The notes beneath the pieces were generated by a model that had not been told where the DNA came from, made no database searches, and saw only the letters and a list, made by a program, of their open reading frames with translations. From Candidatus Cryptobacteroides onthequi (lineage in GTDB: Bacteria; Bacteroidota; Bacteroidia; Bacteroidales; UBA932): a stretch of 64,000 nt of DNA. Shown in pieces: positions 36,378-44,516 of the stretch (the first letter of the stretch is position 1; each line of letters begins with the position of its first letter). The stretch spans positions 1 to 64,000 of the forward strand of contig JAGHSA010000003.1 in NCBI GenBank assembly GCA_018066125.1, in the 5' to 3' direction. Both the position numbers and the translations under genes were made by a program.

Positions 36378-37217
36378 ATGAAGATGAACAAAGGGACGAA
36401 AATCCTTATCCGCGTGAGCATCGCGCTGGTGGTGCTCCTGACAGGTATGATCAGCTGCTGTACTGTAGTTGACAACTCTGAGGTCGGCATCAAATTCAAG
36501 AAATTCTCAGTGACTGAGCAGGGAAAGCTCGTGACCACACCCGTGAGCGGATTCACATTCTACAACCCTATCACGACATCTGTATACACTTATCCGGTAT
36601 TCATCCAGAGAGTGGATTACGCACCGTTCAATGTCACCACAAAGGATGCAGCAGCATTCACCATGGATCCAGTTCTCGCATACCAACTGAACAGAGACAT
36701 GGCCAGCGAGGTGTTTGCAAAGTACAGGAAGCCTCTCCGCGACATAGAGGCAGGATACATGAGGACTTGCATCTATGACGCATACCGCATCACGGCCAAC
36801 AACTACACTTCCGATGAGCTGATGGCTTCAAGGGCCAAGTTCGAGGCTGAGGTAAGGGCAATGCTCGACAACTCTCTCGGCACAGAAGGTTTCGTAGTGC
36901 AGGAGTTCACCTCCCAGATCACTCCTCCATCCAGCCTGTCGGCAGCCATCGAGGCCAAGAACCAGGCCATACAGGAGGCACTCAAGGCTGAGAACCTGGT
37001 AAAGCAGGCTGAGGCCAACGCGAAGATAGCCATAGCACAGGCCGAGGGCGAAGCAAATGCGCTCAAGATCAAAGCCGATGGTGAGGCGTACTACAACCGC
37101 ACCGTCGCAGCCTCTCTCAACGAGCTTCTTGTACGCCAGGATGCCATCCAGAAATGGGACGGCAAGCTCCCGGAGTACAATGGCGGAGGAGCTGTTCCTT
37201 TCCTTAATATCAAATAG
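36378..37217 (+). CDS. SPFH/band 7 (prohibitin-type) membrane protein
   Basis: A 279-residue protein starting MKMNKGTKILIRVSIAL. The N-terminal hydrophobic segment (about residues 8-28) ends in SCC, so it is either a transmembrane anchor or a lipoprotein box. Residues about 32-200 form the SPFH domain (DNSEVGIKFKKF, then YPVFIQRVDY), followed by an Ala/Glu/Lys-rich coiled coil (about 205-250) typical of prohibitins and flotillins. Such proteins form large membrane assemblies that scaffold proteases or lipids. The gene stands alone. Confidence 0.8.
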   Translation: MKMNKGTKILIRVSIALVVLLTGMISCCTVVDNSEVGIKFKKFSVTEQGKLVTTPVSGFTFYNPITTSVYTYPVFIQRVDYAPFNVTTKDAAAFTMDPVLAYQLNRDMASEVFAKYRKPLRDIEAGYMRTCIYDAYRITANNYTSDELMASRAKFEAEVRAMLDNSLGTEGFVVQEFTSQITPPSSLSAAIEAKNQAIQEALKAENLVKQAEANAKIAIAQAEGEANALKIKADGEAYYNRTVAASLNELLVRQDAIQKWDGKLPEYNGGGAVPFLNIK

Positions 37218-37226
37218 TCCAAGACC

Positions 37227-38213
37227 CTACACCGGCCTGAAGACCACTTCCAGGCCGTCATAGGCGGCTCTGAGAGGCACAGGAAGCTGAGCGTCGAGTT
37301 CAGCCTGTGTGCCGTGGAGCGTGCGGGCCATATGGGTGATATAGACTGGCTGTCCCTCCGGAGCGACGAGACGTTTAGTCGCCAGGAGTACGTCTGCAGT
37401 GCGCTTCACCGTATCCACGCTGCTGTGGGTAAATATGCGGAAGTCCTCATCCCCCTTGGCACCCATTCCCATTGTGGCTTCCATAATGAGTCCGGTGACA
37501 GGGCGTCCCCCCTTGACATGTGCGTCTATCCCGGCGATGCGTGCCGCGCGTGCGGGAATGCCTCCGGTATCGGTGGCATAAAGGACACGTACTGGAGCTG
37601 CCCCGACCTCACCCTTCTCGATGAGGTACATCAAGGTCTCCTCCTCGATGCGGCCGGTGGCATGATTGGCCGGGAGTGCTGTGAATGTGACGTCCTCGAC
37701 GGTGACCGCCTGCCCTATCGCGAGCGGAACTATCTCTGGTGCGGGAACACCCGATTCCGCCGCTGCGGCGGCAAAATCCTCCCTCGCCTTTCCGAGCCAT
37801 GTCTCCCCCACATAGACTCTGGTGACACCGACCTGGAGCGCTGCCTTTGGCTCGTAATGATCCCCATGAGAATGAGTGTAGAAGATCGTGCGTGGCCGGG
37901 CGCCCTTCGGCAGCATGTCGAGATCTGTCGATGTGAGATCCACCAGGATGCTGCCATCTACCAGAATGCTGGTGAGACGTCTGTGCTCTCCCCTGTCATC
38001 GGGTCCCTTCCAGTCCGCAGCTCCGGTCCCAAGAAACCGGACAGTCAGGTCTTCAGCCCGGGCACGCCCCCTCTCTGAGGAATAGGCCACCCTGGCTCTG
38101 CCCGCAGCCGGCACCGCGGTGACACTGGACGTGCCGGCGAAACCTGCAATCTCCGATGCAGCGACACCTGCCGCCACCGCTGCACTCATCCTTATGAATT
38201 CTCTTCTATCCAT
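37227..38213 (-). CDS. MBL-fold metallohydrolase with a twin-arginine-like signal
   Basis: A 328-residue enzyme starting at 38213 with MDRREFIRMSAAVAAG, a Tat-like leader. The metal-binding motif H-x-H-x-D-H appears in YTHSHGDHYEP (about residue 130), followed by later ligand positions in PANHATGR and YATDTGG. It is related to the beta-lactamase-superfamily phosphodiesterase/lactonase group (PhnP- and cyclic-phosphate-hydrolase-like proteins). It ends beside, and on the opposite strand to, the SPFH gene, and begins 4 bases after the stop of the GH106-like gene at 38218-40674, so it is the second gene of that operon. Confidence 0.75.
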   Translation of the reverse strand: MDRREFIRMSAAVAAGVAASEIAGFAGTSSVTAVPAAGRARVAYSSERGRARAEDLTVRFLGTGAADWKGPDDRGEHRRLTSILVDGSILVDLTSTDLDMLPKGARPRTIFYTHSHGDHYEPKAALQVGVTRVYVGETWLGKAREDFAAAAAESGVPAPEIVPLAIGQAVTVEDVTFTALPANHATGRIEEETLMYLIEKGEVGAAPVRVLYATDTGGIPARAARIAGIDAHVKGGRPVTGLIMEATMGMGAKGDEDFRIFTHSSVDTVKRTADVLLATKRLVAPEGQPVYITHMARTLHGTQAELDAQLPVPLRAAYDGLEVVFRPV

Positions 38214-38217
38214 GATA

Positions 38218-40674
38218 TTATAAGTTATCGACCGACATCGGAGTGACGGTGACCGGTCCCATAAGTCCTGACGGGACAAGCGGCCACCACGCATATGTGC
38301 CACGCAGTTCCCGTGGCAGATCTGTTACCGATGCAATGTTTTCATCCTTGAATATCCTCCAGACCGCGCCGTCGCGGTCCATCCGGGCGATGCGGTTGGC
38401 CGGGAGGTTGCGTACCTCGATCTCAAGCTGATGTTCTCCTTTCTCCAGCCTGACATCGGTACGGAACGGAGCGGCAATCAGAGTGTCCACCGGCTGCCCG
38501 TCGATACGGACCACCGCACTCTCACGCACATCCCCGAGGTCGATGCGCCAGATACAGTCATCCGCAGCCTCCAGCCTGGTGCCGTATTCTGCCACAGCCT
38601 CTACTGCGTCGCCGTCCGGAAGTGTAGTCCAGTCCACGAGAGAATCAAGTTCAAAATGTGTCTGGAACATCAGAGGCTCGCTGCGGACAAAATCCAGAGT
38701 CCATGGTCGGCGGCTTATGTCAAGCGGTTCACCTGCCGGGGTAAGGTAAGTCCAGGCATCACCATGTCTTGGCGCACGAGGGAAAGTCTTCAGCAGAGCA
38801 GATGAGCCTGAAGGCAGGTCGAGACGTATGCGCGTCAGTCCATCCTCCTGTGAGATCATGCGGGCAAAGCCCTTCCGGCCTGACATCGGGTCAAAGATCT
38901 CCACGGCCTCTGCCTGGCAGGCAAGGACGGCTTCGTGGATGTCCTCCGGACCGAGATTGGCGATAAAATAATTCTTGCCGCCAAGTTCATTGGAGCGGCG
39001 CACCATATGCACATCCGACACACACATCATCGGCTCCGCCTGTATGCCGCAGGACTTCACCTCGTCCATAGTGAGAATCCTTGCACCGGCAGCCTTCAGA
39101 GCCTCGATCCGCTCACGGGTGGCAGACGGCATGTATTCATTCTCCGAAGGAAGCACGAGAGCCTTGTATCCGATACCGGCAGGAGTCACAAGACTGCCCT
39201 TCCTGACAGTCACACCTTCGAGGAAAGCATCTGAGATGTAGTCCACATCATGTCCCATGCCGATGACATCAAGCACATCGGCCTTGAACTGCGGCATGGT
39301 CAGATACATCTTGTGGATGTCGAGCAGCCTGAGCTGCTTGTCAAAATCATGGTTCCATATATCCTGGATAGGGAAATACATGAGGAAATCCGCATCTGGA
39401 CTGCCGTTGCTCAGAAACGACTGGCAGCGCGTGACGTATCTGAAAAGAGTCTCTGAGAGGTCCCAGATGGCGGTATTGGTCGGAGACATATTGACCGATG
39501 CATAGAACTTCCACCCCGGGAACTCCACTCCTGCAGGTGAGTACGGAGCACCATGGAATACCACGTGGTTGACACCGCTGGCGAGCACGAGATCGATCTC
39601 AGGCTTGCAAAGCGCCAGCGTGGTATGGAAATGCTCAGTCAGCCAGGTGAGTGTCTCGCAAGATGTATATCTCTTCCCGGTAAGGTGGGCCGCCGATGAT
39701 GCAAACTTGAACACTGCAGGATCGGAATCATTGAGGCGCGTATCCCCGGTACGGTGAAGGCCGCGGATATTGAATGGCGTCTGGCCGAACGTTTCGCATT
39801 CCGGGATGTCGGCCGCAGCATAGACATCTATCAGATTGGCAGGGGCCCCATGTGCCTGATGGCGCGTACGCACCCCGTGGCTGTGCGCCCAGTCCGTCCA
39901 TGGACGGACAAAATTGTCCATATACATGCGCCCCAGCGTATTGCGGTAGTCCGCAATGACCTGGCGCGACTCCGGAGAACCGTCATTGCGGGCAAACGCC
40001 TGGATATGGTCCTCGATCCTGTAGCCATGATCCCTGAAGAATGCGTCCGGCAGGCCGTCGGTCCAGGATGAGCCGTACACCTCGAACGAATCATTGAAGA
40101 ATACCGACGGGTATGGGCATCCAGACGCCGCAAAGGCCGAATCGATAGGTGCAAGATAAGCCCCGAGCGCCTCACGGCTGTAGTGATCCATCACGAATCC
40201 CACTCCCCCGGGTGCGGCCCTCTTGACCTTCTGGCCGGTAGGCACAGTGATGAATGCGGAGGTATCGGAATCGAAGGCAAAGGCCTTTGCAGCGCTCTCT
40301 TCCCCGATCCACGGTCCCCCGAACGGCCAGCCGGTACAGTTGCTCATATCTATCTGGACGCCCAGCTCACGTCCCCTTTCAACGGTATGACGAAGAGCGT
40401 CCATCCACGCAGGGCTCAGGTAGTCCAGATCATGAGATTCATTCCCCTTCACTCCATATATAGGTGTGATCTCGACTCCGCCGATTCCTTTTTCGGCGAA
40501 CTCCCGGAGGTTGAAGTCGAGCCCCTTTTCATCCACAGCGCTTCCCAGCCACCACCATCTGACGAACGGACGGTCTTCCAGAGACACGGGATACCATTCC
40601 ATGGATGTTTCACGGCATGAGAAAAGAAATATAGTGAAGAGTGTGAAAATGAGGGTCTTGCAGATCTGACGCAT
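38218..40674 (-). CDS. GH106-like glycosidase lipoprotein
   Basis: An 818-residue protein starting at the ATG at 40674 (MRQICKTLIFTLFTIFLFSC), which sets a clear lipoprotein signal; an in-frame upstream extension is unlikely because a -7 box lies between. The sequence PFVRWWWLGSAVDEKG and GIGGVEITPIYG correspond to the GH106 barrel start, with IDMSNCTGWPFGGPW and a C-terminal sandwich ending AWWPLVPSGLMGP. It shares architecture with the protein at 33490-36276 but is only distantly similar. Likely alpha-L-rhamnosidase or related activity; the MBL-fold enzyme downstream may process the product or a bound phosphate. Confidence 0.76.
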   Translation of the reverse strand: MRQICKTLIFTLFTIFLFSCRETSMEWYPVSLEDRPFVRWWWLGSAVDEKGLDFNLREFAEKGIGGVEITPIYGVKGNESHDLDYLSPAWMDALRHTVERGRELGVQIDMSNCTGWPFGGPWIGEESAAKAFAFDSDTSAFITVPTGQKVKRAAPGGVGFVMDHYSREALGAYLAPIDSAFAASGCPYPSVFFNDSFEVYGSSWTDGLPDAFFRDHGYRIEDHIQAFARNDGSPESRQVIADYRNTLGRMYMDNFVRPWTDWAHSHGVRTRHQAHGAPANLIDVYAAADIPECETFGQTPFNIRGLHRTGDTRLNDSDPAVFKFASSAAHLTGKRYTSCETLTWLTEHFHTTLALCKPEIDLVLASGVNHVVFHGAPYSPAGVEFPGWKFYASVNMSPTNTAIWDLSETLFRYVTRCQSFLSNGSPDADFLMYFPIQDIWNHDFDKQLRLLDIHKMYLTMPQFKADVLDVIGMGHDVDYISDAFLEGVTVRKGSLVTPAGIGYKALVLPSENEYMPSATRERIEALKAAGARILTMDEVKSCGIQAEPMMCVSDVHMVRRSNELGGKNYFIANLGPEDIHEAVLACQAEAVEIFDPMSGRKGFARMISQEDGLTRIRLDLPSGSSALLKTFPRAPRHGDAWTYLTPAGEPLDISRRPWTLDFVRSEPLMFQTHFELDSLVDWTTLPDGDAVEAVAEYGTRLEAADDCIWRIDLGDVRESAVVRIDGQPVDTLIAAPFRTDVRLEKGEHQLEIEVRNLPANRIARMDRDGAVWRIFKDENIASVTDLPRELRGTYAWWPLVPSGLMGPVTVTPMSVDNL

Positions 40675-40697
40675 GGTTATGGGGAGACTTACCAAGA

Positions 40698-40705
40698 CAA
40701 ATATA
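40698..40705 (-). promoter_or_regulatory. -7 box of the GH106-like/MBL operon
   Basis: Minus-strand TATATTTG (40705-40698) exactly matches TAnnTTTG, 23 bases before the ATG at 40674. Confidence 0.5.
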
Positions 40706-40757
40706 ACAAATGGAATATTTTTTTTGCAGCATTTAATAAAAAAACTCAATAATATAC

Positions 40758-40765
40758 TACCTTTG
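40758..40765 (+). promoter_or_regulatory. -7 box of the PurF-like gene
   Basis: TACCTTTG matches TAnnTTTG, 24 bases before the ATG at 40790. This supports 40790 over the earlier in-frame start. Confidence 0.5.
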
Positions 40766-40789
40766 CGCCCGGACAAAAACACCAGGCTT

Positions 40790-42220
40790 ATGGGCGGACT
40801 TTTCGGAACCATCACCAAGGAAAAACCTTGTGCATTCGATCTCTTTTACGGGACAGACTACCACTCTCATCTTGGAACCAGGCGCGCCGGCATGGCGACC
40901 TACAGCGAGGAGGAAGGCTTCTTCCGAAGCATCCACAGTCTTGAAAGCAGCTATTTCAGAACAAAGTTCGAGCAGGAGCTCCCGAAATTCAAGGGAAATG
41001 CCGGCATCGGCGTGATCAGCGACACTGACGCCCAGCCTCTCCTGATGAACTCCCACCTCGGAAAGTTCGCAATCGTAACAGTCGGAAAGATCAACAACCA
41101 GGAGGCTATCTCCTCAAAGCTTCTCGATCTCAACCTCCCTCTCAGTGAGTTCAGCAGCGGCAAGATCAATCCTACCGAGCTTGTCTCCCTGATCATCATC
41201 CAGGGCAAGAATTTCGTTGACGGCATCGAGAAGGTATTCCAGATCATCAAAGGATCCTGCAGCATGCTCCTCCTGACAGAGGACGGCATCATCGCTGCCC
41301 GCGATTCATGGGGACGAACCCCTCTCGTGATCGGAAAGAGCGAGGACGGCTACGCCATCGCAAGCGAGAGCACAGCCTTCTCCAATCTCGGATATGAGAT
41401 AGAGCATTTCGTGGGTCCAGGCGAGATCGTGAGGATCAAGGGCGACAGGATGGAAGTGCTCCGCAAGGCGAACCCATGCAACCAGATCTGCTCATTCCTC
41501 TGGATCTATTACGGATTCCCAACAAGTGTATATGAAGGCAAGAATGTGGAGGAGATGCGCAATGACACCGGAAGGATCATGGGCAAGGCTGACGACACGG
41601 AAGTCGACTGCGCCTGCGGCATCCCGGACAGTGGCATCGGCATGGCCGTTGGCTACGCAGAGGGACACGGCGTTCCTTACATGAGATCCATCTGCAAGTA
41701 CACCCCGACATGGCCGAGATCATTCATGCCTGCAAACCAGTCGACACGAAACCTTGTGGCAAAGATGAAGCTCATCCCGAACAAGTCCATACTTGAGGGC
41801 AAGAGGGTTCTCTTCTGCGATGACAGCATCGTGCGAGGCACCCAGCTTCGTGACAGCACCAAGCTTCTCCATGAAATGGGAGCCAAGGAGGTACATATGC
41901 GCATAGCATGTCCCCCTCTCATCTACGCATGTCCTTTCATCAATTTCTCAGCAAGCAAGAATGAGCTGGAGCTCATCACAAGACGCATCATTCAGGATCT
42001 TGAGGGTGATATGAACAAGAATGTGAGCGCCTACGCCACCACAGACTCTCCGGAATACAAGAAGATGGTGGCAGAGATAGCAAAGAGGCTCAAGCTTGAC
42101 TCTCTCAAGTTCAGCACCATCGAGTCCATCGTGGAAGCCATCGGTCTCGACAAGAGCTGCATCTGCACACACTGCTTTGATGGAAGTTCATTCCACACCC
42201 TCGAACAGGAGAACAAGTAA
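40790..42220 (+). CDS. Amidophosphoribosyltransferase-like protein lacking the N-terminal Cys
   Basis: A 476-residue protein with the two-domain plan of PurF: an N-terminal Ntn-glutaminase-like domain (about 1-230) and a C-terminal phosphoribosyltransferase domain with the intact PRPP motif VLFCDDSIVRGTQLRD near residue 350. In true PurF the mature protein begins with a catalytic Cys (CGVFG or similar). Here the start is MGGLFGTITKE, with Gly where Cys belongs; the first Cys is at residue 12 or so. The expected HRGQEGAG loop is replaced by HLGTRRAG. Glutaminase activity is therefore probably lost, leaving ammonia-dependent synthesis or another role. The C-terminus has a Cys pair (ICTHCFDGSS), and the middle part has DCACGIPDSG, as in the PurF iron-sulphur region. 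Confidence 0.85.
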   Translation: MGGLFGTITKEKPCAFDLFYGTDYHSHLGTRRAGMATYSEEEGFFRSIHSLESSYFRTKFEQELPKFKGNAGIGVISDTDAQPLLMNSHLGKFAIVTVGKINNQEAISSKLLDLNLPLSEFSSGKINPTELVSLIIIQGKNFVDGIEKVFQIIKGSCSMLLLTEDGIIAARDSWGRTPLVIGKSEDGYAIASESTAFSNLGYEIEHFVGPGEIVRIKGDRMEVLRKANPCNQICSFLWIYYGFPTSVYEGKNVEEMRNDTGRIMGKADDTEVDCACGIPDSGIGMAVGYAEGHGVPYMRSICKYTPTWPRSFMPANQSTRNLVAKMKLIPNKSILEGKRVLFCDDSIVRGTQLRDSTKLLHEMGAKEVHMRIACPPLIYACPFINFSASKNELELITRRIIQDLEGDMNKNVSAYATTDSPEYKKMVAEIAKRLKLDSLKFSTIESIVEAIGLDKSCICTHCFDGSSFHTLEQENK

Positions 42221-42221
42221 C

Positions 42222-44516
42222 TTATCTGAGTCTTGGAAATATGACTTCGAATCGCGAACCCACACCGGGTTCGCTTTTCACTTTTATCTCACCGCCCATC
42301 AGACCGACAAGACGCCTGCACAGAGGGAGACCGAGCCCGGCGCCTTCAGACATGCCGGCTTTGACATATTTCTCGAACACATGTGATATCATGTCCTCCG
42401 ATATGCCGCATCCTGTATCTTCGACAAATATCACGACATGGTCTTCATCCTCTGTCCATCCCAGGGTGATGCTTCCGCTTTCCGTAAACTTGACCGCGTT
42501 GTTCATCAGATTTGAGACCACCTGGAGCAGACTGCTTCGATTGACCCGCACCCTGTCTGACTCGCAGCCCTTGGAATAGATGAATTTCAGGCGGTCCGGC
42601 ACTATCACGCTGTGGGTCATATAGAGCTCCTCCATCAGAGTGTCCACGTCCTTCTCTGAAAGGTCGAGCTTGAAGTCCTTGCTCTGTTCCTCTGAAGTGG
42701 AGATGACATTGTCGATGAGCGAGAGCAGCTGCTGGGTATTTGCCGTGATGATTTCATTGTACTGCGACTTCTCCTCCTCTTCAAGGGAATCATTCATCTC
42801 GACAAGCAGCTTGGAAAAACCTGCGATCGCATTGAGAGGTGTACGTATCTCATGCCCCATCGATGCCAGGAACGAGCTCTTGAGCACAGACTCCTCCTCC
42901 TTGCGGAACGCGGCATCTATCTCCGCCTGACGGCGGACCATGTCATCGACAAGGAAAAGCAGTCCCACGACCTTGCGGGTGCTCCTCTTCTGAGAAGGAT
43001 GGCTGAAGAGGACCTTGGCATAGTGGCGTCCTCCCAGTGACGGGAGCGTGATGGAGATTGTCATCTCGTTCATCGGAGCAAGGCGGTCCTCCATCTGCCT
43101 GATGAATTCTTCCCTGTTCTCACTGTCGATATAGGAATACATTTCATTTATGCGCAGGTCAGGATCCAGTCCGAAACGTTCGGCGACACCTTCGCTGAAC
43201 ATCACCCTGCCGTCATTGAGGACATAGAAAAGGAAACCGTTGTTCGCCGTGATGAGTGAATCTATCCTCGCAGCCGTCTCCCTGGCCTCGGCGCCCTCTC
43301 TTACGAGCTGCTCTCTTGCACGCATTCTCCTCCTGGTGAGTCCGAAAAAGATGACCAGGAAAAGGAGCAGCGAGACAAGGCTGCCCAGCCAGTATCTGAA
43401 CTTGTGGATCTGGTGATTGACACGCGACCTTTCAGACCACGGGAGATTGACGAAATGCATCACACCCGGCAGTTCGGATGCATATCTGTAGGAACCACGG
43501 ACATGTCTCCAGTTCAGCCAGTAATCGCTCTTGTGCACACCCCACGGGATGTCAGAGGGGCTCTCACCCTTTTTCAGGATGGCATCCATGACTGTATGAA
43601 GATCCTTTGCCATGACAGGGTATGGTGCAAAGTAACCGCCCACGCAGGTATTGAGCACGCCCTCCATGTCGAGGTCAAAACGCTGAGGCGTCATGGTGAA
43701 GAATGTACCCACGCCCTGATCCAGCGCCTCATCGCTCCACCTGTCATCCTTCATTCTGAGATAGGTGCTGCTCTTCTTTCCGCTCTGAAGCATGAAAGCA
43801 TAGTTGAAACCGACATTGTTTTCTCTGTCTTTCCAGTTTCTAGATTCGTCCTCTCCGCTGAGCGGGATGAGAGTCATGCGTGCCGTATCACGGGCGTCTA
43901 TCTTGACAAAGGTGTACGGGTCTGACAGATCGATATTGGCGTTGTACTTCGAAGTGTCGCTGAGCTGCCTGACCGTAAGGTCACGCAGAAAATCGTCCAT
44001 ATACCCACTGTCAAGCGTGGTGGTCACCCAAGTGACCTGGCGGTAGCTGCGTATGAGCTCGAGATTCTTCGCCATGTCCGGATGCGTGACAAAACCGGTG
44101 AAATTTGGACGGCCGGCGAGAAGACCCTTATAGTCGGGATTCTGCACACCTATGAATACGACGGGAACATCATCGGCGAGAGGACCGTGGCAGGCAGCCA
44201 CCCCATGGGCCACATTGTCACCGCAGAGGACCACGAGATCGGCCCTGCAGCCCATCCTGACCAGCGAGTCGAGAATATGCTGGGGGCAGCCGAAGTACTG
44301 AAGGGAATCAGGATCCTGTTCCCGCCATGTAACATATCTGAATATGTAATCCCCGGAATGCATCTCCTTCCCGATGGCAGAGCGGAGAGACTTGACAGGT
44401 CCATGGTCCTCACAGAGATCTGTTATCACCAGGATATTCTTCCTTTCCTGCGCCGTTCTGGTGCAGGAAACGACAGCCAGCATGATGCACAGCAGTATGA
44501 CAATCAATTTCTTCAT
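42222..44516 (-). CDS. Sensor histidine kinase with a periplasmic binding-protein-like domain
   Basis: A 764-residue kinase. The N-terminal signal ends VVSC (Cys18), a lipoprotein-like box, yet a second hydrophobic span (about 376-396) crosses the inner membrane. Residues 25-350 look like an ABC-type substrate-binding protein domain (NILVITDLCEDHGP at the start). After the membrane comes a PAS domain (about 420-525), the dimerisation/phosphoacceptor domain (SFLASMGHEIRTPLNAIAGF, His555) and a HATPase domain (VSNLMNNAVKF, VEDTGCGIS, GAGLGLPL). There is no receiver domain and no response regulator in the window. It overlaps the upstream kinase gene by 4 bases. Confidence 0.85.
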   Translation of the reverse strand: MKKLIVILLCIMLAVVSCTRTAQERKNILVITDLCEDHGPVKSLRSAIGKEMHSGDYIFRYVTWREQDPDSLQYFGCPQHILDSLVRMGCRADLVVLCGDNVAHGVAACHGPLADDVPVVFIGVQNPDYKGLLAGRPNFTGFVTHPDMAKNLELIRSYRQVTWVTTTLDSGYMDDFLRDLTVRQLSDTSKYNANIDLSDPYTFVKIDARDTARMTLIPLSGEDESRNWKDRENNVGFNYAFMLQSGKKSSTYLRMKDDRWSDEALDQGVGTFFTMTPQRFDLDMEGVLNTCVGGYFAPYPVMAKDLHTVMDAILKKGESPSDIPWGVHKSDYWLNWRHVRGSYRYASELPGVMHFVNLPWSERSRVNHQIHKFRYWLGSLVSLLLFLVIFFGLTRRRMRAREQLVREGAEARETAARIDSLITANNGFLFYVLNDGRVMFSEGVAERFGLDPDLRINEMYSYIDSENREEFIRQMEDRLAPMNEMTISITLPSLGGRHYAKVLFSHPSQKRSTRKVVGLLFLVDDMVRRQAEIDAAFRKEEESVLKSSFLASMGHEIRTPLNAIAGFSKLLVEMNDSLEEEEKSQYNEIITANTQQLLSLIDNVISTSEEQSKDFKLDLSEKDVDTLMEELYMTHSVIVPDRLKFIYSKGCESDRVRVNRSSLLQVVSNLMNNAVKFTESGSITLGWTEDEDHVVIFVEDTGCGISEDMISHVFEKYVKAGMSEGAGLGLPLCRRLVGLMGGEIKVKSEPGVGSRFEVIFPRLR

